This document shows positions 37,925-50,927 of a DNA stretch of 64,000 nt, one piece after another. Below the pieces are notes generated by a model that saw only the letters and a program-made list of their open reading frames with translations, made no database searches and was not told the origin of the DNA. The translations under genes were made by a program, and so were the position numbers. This stretch comes from Mansonella perstans (taxonomy: Eukaryota > Nematoda > Chromadorea > Rhabditida > Onchocercidae): assembly GCA_037074765.1 (NCBI GenBank), contig JBAMDO010000562.1, positions 186,001 through 250,000 of the forward strand, read 5' to 3'. Numbering within the stretch: the stretch's first letter is position 1; every line of letters begins with the position of its first letter.

Positions 37925-39138
37925 ATGTCTAAAGTATCAATGGTAATACTTCAAATGATCATTGTTTATTATGTGAATTGTATCGAAGCTCGTGATAGTA
38001 TAGCATATGTGCTTATACCATTGTCATCTGAGACTGCAATGCGCTTGGTTTGTTCACTTTCGGTTTCTACTAAATATTTGAAGAAACCGTCAAGAGGATT
38101 CAACAACAATCATCCTCAATGATACTGGAAACCTAATATTGGGGATTCTGATATTGAAGTTTACTTGAAACTGTCTTATTTATGGGCTTTTTTCTTTCAT
38201 CGTTTCAAACTAGACATTTAATAGAAGGGATACGGGATAAATTTGACTAGGGGATATATGGAGCAGGATATATAGCCGTTCAAATAGCCATTTTTCGGAC
38301 TATTTCTTGAACAGTAGTGAATTCATCCCTAAAAAATAATATGTTTTGACAATTTAAAATAGCAAAATAATTTTGGAAGAGAATATCAGAATTTTTAAAC
38401 TTCATTCGCAGAATATAGAACCAAATGGAGGTGAAGAAATATTTCTTCCGTGCTCAAACTGTTTTTTCAAATTTGATCGACGTCAAAATCAACTAATACA
38501 GTACTACAATCGACCGTTATTCGGTGAAATACCACAGCCCTGCGGGTGTTTTGAATTTATGAAAAAAATCTTCACGAACACTAAGGAACTGACTCCAATA
38601 ACGGTGTCGCAAAATATTATAAAAATCGATGTCGTCACATATTATGGGGTATCTAACTTTTCGCTAAATATTCATCGCATTAATCAGATGGAGCTAATAT
38701 TCTAGCTTCTGTTATTGATTTCGATCGTTTCATCTTCAGAAGGAACATAAGAATGAAATGTTATTGAGGCTATGTCACCTATCTAAATCTTCAATGTATG
38801 AGTATGAAAATTTAATTTTTGAGGTGATGAAAACGGATCGGTGTCGCTTGGATTCGATCAAGCCGGTACGTACAGTTAATGGACTGCAGTTAGCATTGTT
38901 GATGAGATGCTGATGAAGGAAATAACTGGTCAATTTTTGTGCTTCAAATGCAGCAATTATTTTAGTACTTTCTTGCTTTTTTTGTTAGAGACATCTGATT
39001 AATTGAAAAAAATATCACTAGTCAAGAATATACATTTAACTTCCAATACAGTGCCCATGGATTCTGATTCTTTTCCACTATTGTGGTGAATCAAACCACA
39101 GAAGTGCGTCAAATGTTATCGTTACGATTCTTTGCTAA
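37925..39138 (+). CDS. putative small secreted protein, about 190 aa, unrecognised
   Basis: Four exons join in phase 0: 37925-38047, 38412-38648, 38740-38865 and 39052-39138 (TAA), giving 191 codons. The N-terminus MSKVSMVILQMIIVYYVNCIEA has the shape of a signal peptide with cleavage near residue 22. The mature part has Cys pairs (LPCSNCFFKF, PQPCGCFEFMKKIF) that could form disulfides, then DVVTYYGKEHKNEMLLRLCH and RCRLDSIKP. I do not recognise a family. Exons 1-3 have clear ag/gt borders and matching phases; the last exon is less certain. It stands alone on the plus strand between two minus-strand genes. Confidence 0.5.
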
Positions 39139-39990
39139 TATGACCCTATGATCAAATATTTATACACAATTTGTAACCTAGTACTTTTTATATCTCAATT
39201 CAGAAATTTTCTTGAGTTATTCTATATTTACCATCTTCAAAAAAAAGTATTTTCGCAAAACTGGCATTGCATACACACTTTTTTATATAATATTTATAGA
39301 AGAAACTAAGGTTTCATTAGTATATTTTAAGAACAAACTAAAAAAATTGTCGAATTCACAAAAAAAAGTTATCGAAATCAAGTGGTACAGAAAAATATGA
39401 CAGTTAAATGACACCAGAGTCAAATTTGAAGAAATACTGAAAGCGGGATTTCCTGATCGGAGTGTTCTCAATTGAAAATATCAGAAGAGTTTCTTCAAAA
39501 TCCACAGCCTGTAGTGAATTCTACGAACTAAAATTTCATTGTAATCTTATTTTCTCATCCATAAAATGAATTTTTCCGAAAATCTCGAAAAGTTGGGAAA
39601 ATTTTATATCGAATTGCGATCATTAAATAGGAGACGATTCTAATGCAATACTTCGGATAGTTTTGCTGGAAATTGAACTATTTCCTGAAGCTGCATTTTT
39701 GAAATAACAGTGTGAAAGGTTTGATTGAGGTGGTCCCCGCATGACGCATGCTGTCATCAACCACATCGAAAATTCTCGATTCTTCTGATATTATCTAAGT
39801 TCCCTTTTTTCCACTGAACTCTGCTGTGTGGTCTTTTTAGGTATTACCTGCAGTTGCCGAGAATTCATATTTAGCGACATCAACATTGGAACTTCTAAGT
39901 GTTCTGATTTAGATTTCTTAGAAATATTTTGGTTATGTCAGAGAAATTTTGATTTTGTTTGATTTTGTTAAAACGAGGGAAAGAGGAAAT
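39139..39990. other. intergenic, nothing supported
   Basis: AT-rich sequence between two convergent stops (39138 plus, 39991 minus). A plus frame at 39212-39400 is Lys/Phe/Ile-rich low-complexity sequence without splice or protein support. If exon 4 of the preceding gene is wrong, its true terminal exon would lie here. Confidence 0.4.
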
Positions 39991-41425
39991 TCACAACTGC
40001 GACAGCAAATTTCCAAAGGCATCTTGTGTTTCATACAAATGATAAAGTTGCTCCGGAACTTCCTTGTGATTCAACTGTACTTGATATAAATCCGAGCTAC
40101 TGTACCGCTGCTGTTGCTGGATCGGGGAATGTGCAGCTGAGCAAGCTAAATTTTCCAAAAACATGCGATCACTGGTCTTCTGCGAAGGTAATACTTTCGT
40201 GAATTCTCTCTCCATTTTTGGATCAATTGTCACAACAGGAAATTCTACTGAAGAAGAATTTCTAGCAAGATCTTTCTCAATTTGATTATGACAGTACTTC
40301 GTAAATTCATCACTGAGTTCACTGTAATATTCGTAAGTCGATATTTTTTCAAAAAATTGTTTCATCGGAGTAAGCTTTGAATCTACTGCAATAACTGGAA
40401 CACGTTGCCCAGCTCTCCCAGAATGTGTCACAAATTCCTTTCTGAAGCAAATTTCATATTAAAAATAAAATTCAATCAGTGTAAAAATTATCGCATGGAG
40501 ATTACCAATCTCATAAATACAATGTGGATAGTATTTTTCCTCAGGAAGATGTAAAACACTCCTTAAAATTCACAAAAATAGAAGTTCAGGTACCTCCTAT
40601 GATTTGATACGTCTTTCTTCACTGCTTTTACTGCATTCATGTAATGATCAATATTATGCGCAGTTGTTAGAGATTTCCTTGTACTTGGAACTGCGTCGTT
40701 GAAAATTTTAGGAATTGTACTACTCGAATATGATTTACAACTTCTCGGTCTCACATCAGATGGCTTAAGCTCAACTATTGCTGTATTCTAAAACAAGATA
40801 TAACATTTAATTTTTATAACATGATTATTCATTGAATTTGCACTTACAATGTTGTGCCTCCTACCGTGAAATTCCTTAGCTGATTGCAACAATCTTCGAA
40901 AAATATAATTCTTATAGCTTATTAAAATCATCAGAATTGAACAGTAATAACTTTACGTTATATTTAAAAGAATATTTCTTCCACTTGGCGTAACTAATTA
41001 AAGAACCAGCCAAAAGATATGTCTAATTGATCGATAAACCTAATTTACATATAAGTGACTTGAAAATTAACCATTTCGAAGGTATTTAAGCGCACTTTTT
41101 CGGGTGTGTCGAAATTATCGGGTGAAGCTACGCCTTTATCAGTCAACTGATATTGTCGATTTGATACATATGGAGCACCTCTGTTTCTTTGACTGGCACC
41201 ATTGTCCTCTGTACTTGGCCAGTGAATCGCAGCAGTTGTTGGCGCTACATTAAATCGTTGAGAGGATAAAGAATTTAAAGCACCGCTCAGAACACATGGC
41301 CAGAATATATTATGATCCTGCTGAATACCACAATATACAATAATACCATCGTGTGGGCCATAACTAGTGATTTTTGTCTTCATATCAATGAACACTTGAC
41401 TATGTTCAACATCTTTAACTGACAT
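39991..41425 (-). CDS. unrecognised nematode protein, 341 aa
   Basis: Exons: 41425-41072, 40874-40848 (27-nt microexon), 40787-40594 and 40441-39991 total exactly 342 codons. A strong acceptor (aatatttcag) lies 3 nt before the ATG, as expected for spliced-leader addition. The N-terminal third looks folded (DMKTKITSYGPHDGIIVYCG, NIFWPCVLSGALNSLSSQRF). The middle is Ser/Thr/Lys-rich. The C-terminal 150 residues are mixed-charge (VTHSGRAGQRVPVIAVDSKL, FEKISTYEYYSELSDEFTKY) with a short Gln run (IQQQQRY), ending ETQDAFGNLLSQL. No signal peptide, membrane helix or domain is recognised. The microexon is inferred from in-phase ag/gt borders; leaving it out also keeps the frame. Confidence 0.65.
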
Positions 41426-42885
41426 TCCTGAAATATTTTATTATTCCAAAAATGTCAGTGCTGAAATGTCAAAAGCAAAAAAACAAAATCCGGTTCGAAA
41501 AATGAGCTGCTGATAAGGAGGGCCAATTTATCCCTAATAATCACTGTACAAGTGAACTGTGATAACTGATTGTTATGTTATAATCAGTTCCACTGATCAG
41601 TTTTAGAAACTGATTTATTAATATCAAACTCAAAAGGGATGCACTCATTTCAAGTAAAGATCGCTCTTAAAAGACTTTTCATTGTTAACATTCGATCAAT
41701 AATAAGTGTTTCCGTTTCTGAACAAAAGTGAAATTATCAAAAATTTGACGACGACATCACGTACAATGAGACCGTAACAGCTAACTATACACAACCAATA
41801 CTTGAAAAATTGTTGCATGAATAAACAGAAACATAAAATGTAAATAACGAAAATACAGCGTAATGAAAGTGAAGAAATTTCACCAGAGAAGGATGAAGCA
41901 TTCGTCACCCACCGCGATATGCTGTTGGACGCTGTTGCCTCTTTGTCTCACACATTTCCACAAACCATCACATTAAACAAACTTGTATCACAGAATTAGT
42001 TGTTGTCATCAACATTGTCCTACTAGCATTCGTCCAGTTTTACTGAATTACGTCTTTCTTTTTTTCACCAGACATTAATAATAAAGAGTAAAATGAAGGT
42101 AGAATGTGAAACGCACATTTTTGAAACATGATAGTTAGTTAAAAAGATAGGATGATATGTATGAATGTCGAATAAATTTAGAATGATTTTTCCGTTACAC
42201 GCAAAGACAAAAACGATACAAGGAGAATGTAAACTGGAAGTTTCTAGAGTAGAACAAGAAAATCGGAAAATGATATGAGAGACGAAGATATTTGGTGACA
42301 GCAATAAAAAATTAATGTCGAAGTACTTTCATTCATATTTGCTCGATCAATGTGATATGTAAAGTGATGAAAATGTACTAAAACATGGTCTGATTATAAT
42401 GTTTTAGTAATTAACTAATAGATGATAAAATCATGCTCGATCCATCATTTTCTTCGAGTTAAAACAACAATGTCTCAAGGTTAATTCTGTAATATTCTGT
42501 ATTTATTTCATGAATTTATCACGATCCATCTGAACAATCATCTTCCTGATTTCCAGTGTAGAATGGTTATTCTCTTAGAACTCAAATGCTTTGATTATCA
42601 CTAGTCAAAGTAGTCAGTTAACTCTCTTATTGTTAGTTTCACACATTTTATTTTAAAAAAGAATAGAAAATAGTGGGAGAAATTTTTAAAAAAGAAAAGA
42701 ACGGAAGTTGTGAGGAGGAAGTGGTGGAAAAATGAAAGGGAAAAAGGAGATAAAGAAGGGGGACAGAAATGTCTGGGAGGAGAATATGATTCCGAATGAA
42801 TTTTACAAATCAGTAATATGAATATTTTGAACAAACACAAACAGATGTTTTTGAAGAAGGATAGATGTGCTAGTATCATTTCAAT
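41426..42885. other. divergent intergenic region upstream of the first Wnt gene
   Basis: About 1.5 kb between the minus-strand start at 41425 and the plus-strand signal-peptide exon at 42886. Short frames only (for example minus 42601-42891, low complexity). A purine-rich plus-strand run lies at about 42655-42785. It is the likely promoter region for both neighbours. Confidence 0.45.
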
Positions 42886-45800
42886 ATGCACATGATATTA
42901 GTGACACCTACATTGTTGTCTCTTCTATTATTTAGTAATCTGGGCATTACATTATTCGCCCTAGACGAACCTCAGTGGTGGTAAGATCTATTTCACTTTA
43001 AATCTTAAATTTTTATTACATCTAAGAACATCTAACACAAAAATATTATAACCGAAGACACAATTAATATATTTCAAGGATAGTAATATATTTATAGGAT
43101 GGTACAATTTTCAGGAAAGTTTATTGGATTCATTCTTCAGTTCTTGAGGTTTGTTTATTGCTTCTGCAAGAAACTTCGCAAATTTGTGTCAAAAATACGG
43201 AACCGGAATTCTTTTGAATCATAAGTGATATCTTTGTATAAGTTAATATCTTTTCGACTCGCAATCTGACGTATCATGTCCATATAAATATAAAAATGCT
43301 TGTTCGCCAATTTTTGCAGAATTATTTTTTATAATAATTTCTTGTACTGACACAATTGCTTAAATGGAATGATTTCTGTAGCTTTGCTTACATATTGCAT
43401 AGTAGCATAATCGTTATTAAGTTTAATTAACAGAACATTTGAAATTAAGGCAATATAATGGAAAGTATTATGGTCGTAAGCTAATATTTTCATTAATTGT
43501 AGAATCAGAAAAGAACAAATTTTGCTGAATTTCCATCGAGATAAAAAATACAAAAAGGAGAAAATGTATAAATTGTAGATGAAAGGATTATTAGATAAAC
43601 CATTATACCGTATCTTGCAAAAAGATCCCGCTTTGATTGATGTCCTTAAAGAGGCGTTAAAAGATACGCTACTTGAGTGTTCACGACAATCATTTCTCCA
43701 TCACTGGCGATGTCACGTTGATGGAGCACCCCGAAAGACCCTTTTCTCCAGTGTTGCTTCATTTGGTACGTACTGTTGTCCTGACAATTCCAATATATAC
43801 ATTGGGATGATTTTCTAAGTTTTATTAACAAATTTAATTTAACTCAGGTTTCAATAAGTTGAAATCGTTCATAGTCGTATCTTTTTTCTATACCTTTGAA
43901 TTCTCTTCCAGACAAAGCTGTTTTGTAATATTCGGAATGTAAAAATTTCGACAAACGTTTTATGAAATTTCAGCTAGCAAAGAATTTGCATATTTCCTAG
44001 CGCTTTCTAGCGCCGCTGCTGTACGTGCAATAGCTCATGCTTGTGCTCGTGGACGTCTTCGATCATGTTCTTGTGATCCGGCAAAGATCGGTCCAGTGCG
44101 TACAGATCAACGTGACATATGGGAAAGATGCAGTATTGACCGAGGATCGGATAATTTAAGATATGCTGTAAAACTGTCGAAGTATGGTGACTGTTCGCTA
44201 TAAAGTTCATTACATAATTCAAATTTTCGATCCTTCAATCAGATTTCGATATTTTTCTTCTTATTTTGTCAACGACGTGCAAAGAAAATGCTGTTAAAGT
44301 TTATTAATAAGGAATAACTCGGGAATTGAACTTAAGTTATTATGTTTAATAAATTTATAGTAAATGATGAAAGTATCATCTGATTATCTTGCGCTAAGAG
44401 CAGGAATCGAACTGCCGGTCAGTATCCTTTACAAATAGTTTGAAATGACACTTTTTATTTCATCAGAAAGAATGCCGTTGCATAAGTCATATTCCTACGA
44501 ATAAATTAAACTTCTAAAGTACTGAAACAGCTTAACTTTCGTCATTTTTTCTTTCTATTGTTGCATTATTTCAAATTCAAATTTAGAGCAGCTTGTCAAA
44601 AAATTTCACGCTTCACTTTCAAAAGTATTAATTACTTATAATTATTGAGAATTTATATTTTACTTCATGGTAGAAGAAACTTCTCTTCTGATTTCTAACT
44701 ATCAATTTCTTTTGAAAATTCTATCCTTACTTTTCTAGTGGTTGTCACTTAGACTTAAAATTGTTTGAGAAAAACAAATTCAAAATAAATCCCTCAATTT
44801 TAGATTGTGAATGAAAATTGATTCAAAGAAATTAATAGAAAGAGAGTTCCATTTTGCACAACTTAATAACTCTCCATTTATAACTTTATGAAAGCATTTT
44901 CATGTATTATATCAATATTCATACCGAATGTTTTCTTCCTCTCGAATTAACAAAACTTCTTTTCAATTCAAGTTCTATTTTTTTTTTATATATGAATTCT
45001 TTCGCTTCTTTTTCTCTATTGTTCATTGACACTCAGAACACGTAACCTAAATAAAAATCATACTGTAACTAACATGTAGGTAATGCTGTCAACATTCTTT
45101 TTTTTCAGTAATTATGACGATGTTAATATCCACGAGAATTGAAATATTTTCAGACGTTTAATTGATCGTCAATTTGCTTGCTCCTACCCGGATAGAGTGG
45201 CACAAATCTATTTGCATAACATCGCCGTTGGTAGGTCGGTAAGTGTTGAAGTGCTTATTATGTTAATCTGATGGACCTTGCTATCTTCCTAGCATATAAG
45301 GTGTTGAAGGTTCGCTTCATTGCCTTTTCGTTTGGTTTACCGCCTGTTCTGTATTTCAATATTAAAGAATTCAAATTTTCTACTTTATAGCGATTGAAAC
45401 AGAATACATTTGCAGCGTGTTGCCTTGCATATTAAATGTCACTGCGTTTCGGCTTTCGGAAGCTGTGGACGGCGACATTGTGAGGCCAAAGTGATACCAT
45501 TCGAAATAACTGGTGATGCTATTATGGAATCGCTGTTGCGATCACGTCGCATCCGGCGCTCCAACAGTTTACCAACTTCACGGGTAACGTGCTTAAGACC
45601 ACGGAACGAACGAAGCATGCGACGCAAGTACGTTTCAAGTTCTTCAGATGTGTAATTAAATAATAATCATCAGATATAGGAAAACTATCTGCTCACTCAA
45701 ATCAGCTCCATTTTTGATGGACTCACAACTGTATACTCGTGATAGGCTTTCCACACAGGTTCACAATCCGGTCGTAAAATCTATCTTTGATCTATTTAGT

Positions 45801-46315
45801 TTTTTGGTAAAACATAACCCGTAAATTATAGTGATCCATTTTGACATTATTATGGTATCTTCTGATAAATAACATTATTACATCGATCAGTGATAAAGGT
45901 AACGGTCAAACAACAACAAATCTTAAAATGACACTGCTATTTTTTTCGATCCGCAATAACAAAGGATTATTGTTTCGCATTACTCTTATGACTTCTGTTT
46001 GTGTTTCACAAAAAATATATTGCAGAATCAAATTTGTTACATCTTTTTTTATTTGTTTGATTTGCTCATGTGACTCAAAGTAATCATAGTACGCTTGTTG
46101 TTTTCCTTGCTACGTTCTTACATAGAAAATGAAATTACAGTGAAAAACTTTTTTCAAACATAGCAAAACAGACGAATGCAGTGGATCACTCAAAAAAAAA
46201 ACAGTTGCTTGCAAAATATAAAGAGTTTTGTTGCAGGATGGTACCACTGTGGTTTATCGATACTCGAAATTGGACAATGCGCAATGGGAAACCTCGTCGA
46301 CGATTGAAAGCCTGA
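42886..46315 (+). CDS. divergent Wnt ligand, lacking the canonical C-terminal cysteine-rich region
   Basis: Wnts are secreted, lipid-modified signals for cell polarity and fate. Exon 42886-42980 encodes a signal peptide and the WW often seen after it (TLFALDEPQWW). Wnt core exons join in phase: 43579-43765, 43974-44181, 45154-45238 and 45416-45627. They read KDTLLECSRQSFLHHWRCHV, EFAYFLALSSAAAVRAIAHA, CARGRLRSCSCDP, AQIYLHNIAVGRS and IKCHCVSAFGSCGRRHCEAK, matching the Wnt order ECQ..RWNC, SAAGV..AC, SCSCD, HNN.AGR and KCHGVSGSC. The lipid-acceptor loop is altered: CHGVSGSC is CHCVSAFGSC, and the usual KTCW is RRHCEA. A last exon at 46237-46315 gives a basic tail (NGKPRRRLKA). The LCCGRG and WCC blocks expected after the loop are absent. 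The link between the first exon and 43579 is unresolved. Confidence 0.8.
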
Positions 46316-49066
46316 TTTGAAGTGTGGACTGCGTTAAAAGAAATAATATTGATTGTTCCCTATAAAAACATATAGCCGTAAAACTTATTCTTTAGATTAA
46401 TTGTTACCTGAATGTTTGAAACTAAAATAATTATTAATTTGATAACTGATTACTCCCGCTGATAGATTAAAACTGAGTTAAATTTATGGTACAACTTCCT
46501 TAACTTTTAACTTGAAAATTCAAGGTTAGGAAAACAATGGAATGAATTCAAGTGAGAAATAAAACTGTTTTTGCTGAAATTTTGTCTGAAAGAATAAAAG
46601 ATTTTTAATTTCGCTCAAATTTAAAGAACTTAAGCACTCTGGCGAATATGGCAAACCATCGGCTCTTTTGAAGGATAATATACTTTGTCCTTGAAAAATG
46701 TACTAACTGTCAAGAAATCAAAAAGAAACTGATTCAAATGCGAATTTGTGCCGTTTACATTGAAAGAATTTATTAGCAAAATGATAACGAATAAAAAATT
46801 TGGTTACATCCAATCACTTAGATGGCTATAGATTGCTTTGAACTTCTTGAAGATACATCTTTGAACCGAAAAACCAAATAATCAAAATGGTGAAAATACT
46901 TGAGGTGTTGCCAATGCGAAATTCCTTGGAATGGCTAGTGAAAACCATCTTTGATACTAAAAATCTGATAATTCTGGTTAATGAACAATGAACAGAATAA
47001 TCGAATAAACCGCAACTTATGAGAAAAGGATGTTCTAAAACGATTTAAAATCTAATTTAAATAAGAAGTTGATCTGAAAGGATAGGAAGAATGTTCCAGG
47101 TAAAAGTTAGAATTAAAACTAATACATGCCTTCCGGGTCTCCAAAAGACAAGATCGTAATTCTAGAAGGAAAAAAAGACTTTGCAGATAGAGTGGCAGAA
47201 CAATAGAGCACATATTCGTATAGAGGAAACAGAACCGCCCATTTCGAAGTATTGCATAGACTACTAAAATGATACGGTAAGGAAACAATAATTTCAATTA
47301 AACACATTGAGAAAACTTGATTGAATTCTCTGGAGAAAGTGACAGAATTTGTGGTAACTGAGCAATTTATTGCTGTAACTATCTTGAAAAAGGCGGAGGA
47401 TGACATAAACATTACTGGGAGGAGGGATGAATTTAAGAAATAGGAAGAGGAGGAGGAAGATACCTTGAAGAAGAATGAGGAAGGGAAGTTTCGGATTCAC
47501 TACCTCTGTTTGTGTATGTGTGTATGTGTATTTGCTCACTGATTCACAATGCAACTGAATCGATGGTACAACTGTGTCGAAAAGATACAACAAGAAGGCT
47601 GTTTCAACCTAATTTTTTCGTCCAATTCTTTCATAATTTGCATAAATTTACATAAAAATCTACGTGGGTGATCTACAGAAGTTTATTAGTACATTGTATT
47701 CATACTCAAATCCTGCTTATTCTGTATTATCACTGGAAAGAAAATCAAGGAAGCTATAAAAAAAAGAAGAATTTATATCGCTAATTGAAGCATTTTCACG
47801 AAAAAACACTTAATAACTTTTAAGGCGTAGTGGTAACGGGCACTGGTAATAGTGCGTCCTTTCTCCGAGATTGTAAACTTTGCTCCATTACTGCTCCGTG
47901 GCCATTGTAAACCTGTCCAAACAAAGAACAACTCCGTTTATCACTACTGCAATATAATAGATCCATGAAATTATAGCCACTGCAACTTCAATTTCTCTCT
48001 GCTAAATCGGTGTTATTGTGAAGTATATTGTGCTGAAAGTCCTCATTCGAAAACTCAATTGGTTTGGCAATAATAATATCGCATAGCTTTTTTGGATTAT
48101 TAGTCTCTGATTTTCTTCCCCAAAATCTTCAACATATTGCTTATCAGCTGGTATTTACCGAAAGTCGATTTGTGTACAAATTCAAACGTTGTACTGCTCG
48201 TTTATTCAGTCGATATATTTTGAAAGTGCTCGGTTACCACTGATTATTCCATTTCATTTTATTCTACTTGCATTACTAGATCAAGAAATTACCGATAGTT
48301 GGAGAAATCAGTGAAAACAACAGTACAGAAGTGGAACCGCTAGGAAAATGTGGTTTGTGAGGAGAAGGACTGATATCAATTTGAGTGAGTGGAAGGCATT
48401 GTTCCTTTTCTTTAACCATCTTTGCACTTCAAAGCAAATTTTGTTGCCGCATCATTAATTTTCGTCAACCAATTTTTTTCATATTACAAATATTACCAAC
48501 CACACCCGAAATCTTGAACTGCATTTCTAAACACTTTAATCATGATCATTTATGGCATTAAAAAAAGAAATACTTTAGTAAGATTGAAAATTTCATTCTA
48601 AGTATAGGTAATCCTATTGTTATCAATTTGACGATAATCATTGATTAGTAGATCATAACGTCTTAACGAAGAGAGGATTGAATTACCGAAGAATGAGACT
48701 TTTCATCCTGTCAAAAATTACTTCCAGATTAAATGTTTAAAAGTAATTTTTGACAACTATTTATTTTATGGCTCCATATATCTGTCTTCACAGTGGTTTT
48801 TGACTTTTTGTCTTTTATGTGAATTCAAGTGAGTTTAAAAGTCCAAGATAAGGTTCAATGACAACTTTATTTCAGCAACGTTTGATTTTGACCAGATCGT
48901 GTCATATATCAGTCTGGTCTTTTCGATGTATTTCTATTCATTTTTACAATTTCTTTATTCTTAAACAGATTCCAACAAAATCAGCAGTGCATTTGATTTA
49001 ATAACATTACAATTATCAGTTACAATATTTTTAGCTGAATGTTATGCGCCGCTACTGTACAGTTAT
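46316..49066. other. long gap between the two Wnt genes, no gene supported
   Basis: About 2.75 kb of AT-rich sequence. I searched by eye for the missing Wnt C-terminal motifs (LCCGRG, WCC) and found none here. A purine-rich tract (ggaagaggaggaggaag) lies near 47442. The minus frames at 47052-47593 are hydrophobic low-complexity shadows. A signal-peptide exon for the second Wnt could lie in this gap but was not identified. Confidence 0.45.
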
Positions 49067-50927
49067 ATGATGTTTGCACTGCTGCTGCAGGAGAAGGTCT
49101 ACGGTATTCCCACAACACCACCCGAAAAACTAACTCAGGTATTCATTTCACAGTTGTCGAAATTTCGGAAGCATCGTTCTCTTCTGATACGCCAGTTATT
49201 GCAGCAAAAAGGAAATCTCAATTGCATATCAATCCAGCGATCTCTTATTACTAGAGTTCTCCGAAGCATTGCATAATCAGTAGCTGCTAGTTTATATGAC
49301 CTTTACGTTGTTCTAATGTTAAATATTTACAACTTTAATGGTTTTATATCAGGGCTGTTCGCCAGAGCTCCTCCATCTACGATCCCATCGACATTTTCAT
49401 GTATTGTGTCGTAGTCAACCAGCTATAGCAGTCGCAGCTTATGAAGGAATGCAGGATGCAATGAGCCAATGCAAGGAACAGATGCGCTTTCAGCCCTGGG
49501 ACTGTTCTCAAATTATTACCGTACTGCAAGACCCACCTATTCTACGTCTCGGTACAGTTAAATTCATCTTGTTGCAGACTAAATTACTCGAAGGTGAATA
49601 AAATCAGTTTTCTACAGTTTGATGTTCAACAAATATTAAGTATTACAAAACTTCATTAACGCAATAATATATTTTTCAGGAACCCGAGAAGCGGCATACC
49701 TGTGGGCACTTTCATCGGCAGGTGCAGCATGGGGTGTTGCGACCGCTTGCTCACAAGGATGGCTTCCTGACTGCTCATGTAGCGATCGTGATGAATTGAA
49801 ACAAATCTGGGAATGGAGTGGATGTTCGTACGGTGTGCAATTCGGGATAATAACATCCAGAAAGCTCCTTACAAGAAGTGCTATTTCTCGATCACCCTTA
49901 AGAAGGCTAGAAAAACACAATCTGAAGGCTGGAAGATTGGTGAGGGTTTATTTTCCATGATGCTATCATGGAATACTTGAGGTAAAAAGCGCCAAAAAAT
50001 ACTCGCTACCAAAGTACTCAAGATTTGAGGTGTTGTTCTGGCCGTTAGTCCTATCGAATTTTGTTTTTGCTTGAAACAGCATCTCAATTTTCTATGGTTT
50101 TTGCAAGTAAACTTTAAAATAAGTTCGAACGATTGTAATTTAAAAGGAAAGGTTTAACTGACTAATAATGGTGACAATTTACGAATTGATTGCGACTTGC
50201 AGAAGTTTTAGACCAATAAATCCATTCGATGCCGAATTTCAGGCAATAAAAAAAACATTAATATCGTCGTGTAAGTGTCATGGTGTAAGTGGAAGTTGTG
50301 ATCAGAAAACTTGTTGGAAGAAAACTGCATCACTATCTACTATCGTACAACATATTACTAATAAAATGAATAAGGTTTTCTCTTCTACTTATTAATTGTG
50401 CTCTATGAGGTTCTCTCAAAATAATTACCACTGTTGATATCATATTTAAATCTTCGAATACACTTTTCAGGCCAGAAGACTTCCCGATGTAAATTCTCCG
50501 GCAAAGAATGCAGAACTAGTATACATGGAAGATAGTCCTGATCCATGCCGTTCAACCCGGATAACTAATAGGGTATGCAGTTGGAGGAACGAAACGAGTA
50601 GTCAGGGTGATTGTGGTTTACTGTGCTGTGGACGTGGATTTAAGGTACAGTTTTAGATTAGTCCAGAATAAACTGATGTAGATAAATTACAGCTGCTATC
50701 AGAAACATAAATCTGGAGTCTCAACATATTTATTCTATAACTATGATATGCTTGAAGATATATGCGCTTCTTTGAACATTATTCTTGTATTATTTTATGT
50801 AATATGTATCATCTTGCAGGTGTCACACGAGCTAATATCATATCAGTGTGATTGTCAATTTGTCTGGTGCTGTCATCTGAAATGCAATACTTGTCTCAGG
50901 CATCGATGGGTTTCCACTTGCAATTAG
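49067..50927 (+). CDS. Wnt ligand, about 314 aa
   Basis: A secreted Wnt signal with the full set of family landmarks. Exons: 49067-49138, 49353-49551, 49680-49939, 50243-50374, 50471-50644 and 50820-50927, exactly 315 codons. Motifs in order: CSPELLHLRSHRHFHVLCRS, QCKEQMRFQPWDC, GTREAAYLWALSSAGAAWGV (Wnt TREAAF.YAISSAGV), DCSCSD, LKAGRLAIKK, then CKCHGVSGSCDQKTCW with the palmitoleoylated Ser in GSC. The C-terminal cysteine block is complete: LVYMEDSPDPCRS, GLLCCGRGFK, YQCDCQFVWCCHLKCNTC. The first exon can start at the ATG pair at 49067, but the leader there is short for a signal peptide (MMFALLLQEKVYG), so a further upstream exon is likely. Which of the five C. elegans Wnts it matches cannot be decided without a tree. 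Confidence 0.9.

Noticed and set aside
45662..45850. Possible Wnt C-terminal exon reading QLYTRDRLSTQVHNP, similar to LVYTRDSP
   Set aside because: No cysteine follows, the phase does not match the preceding exon at the gtacgt donor, and the frame ends without the LCCGRG or WCC blocks.
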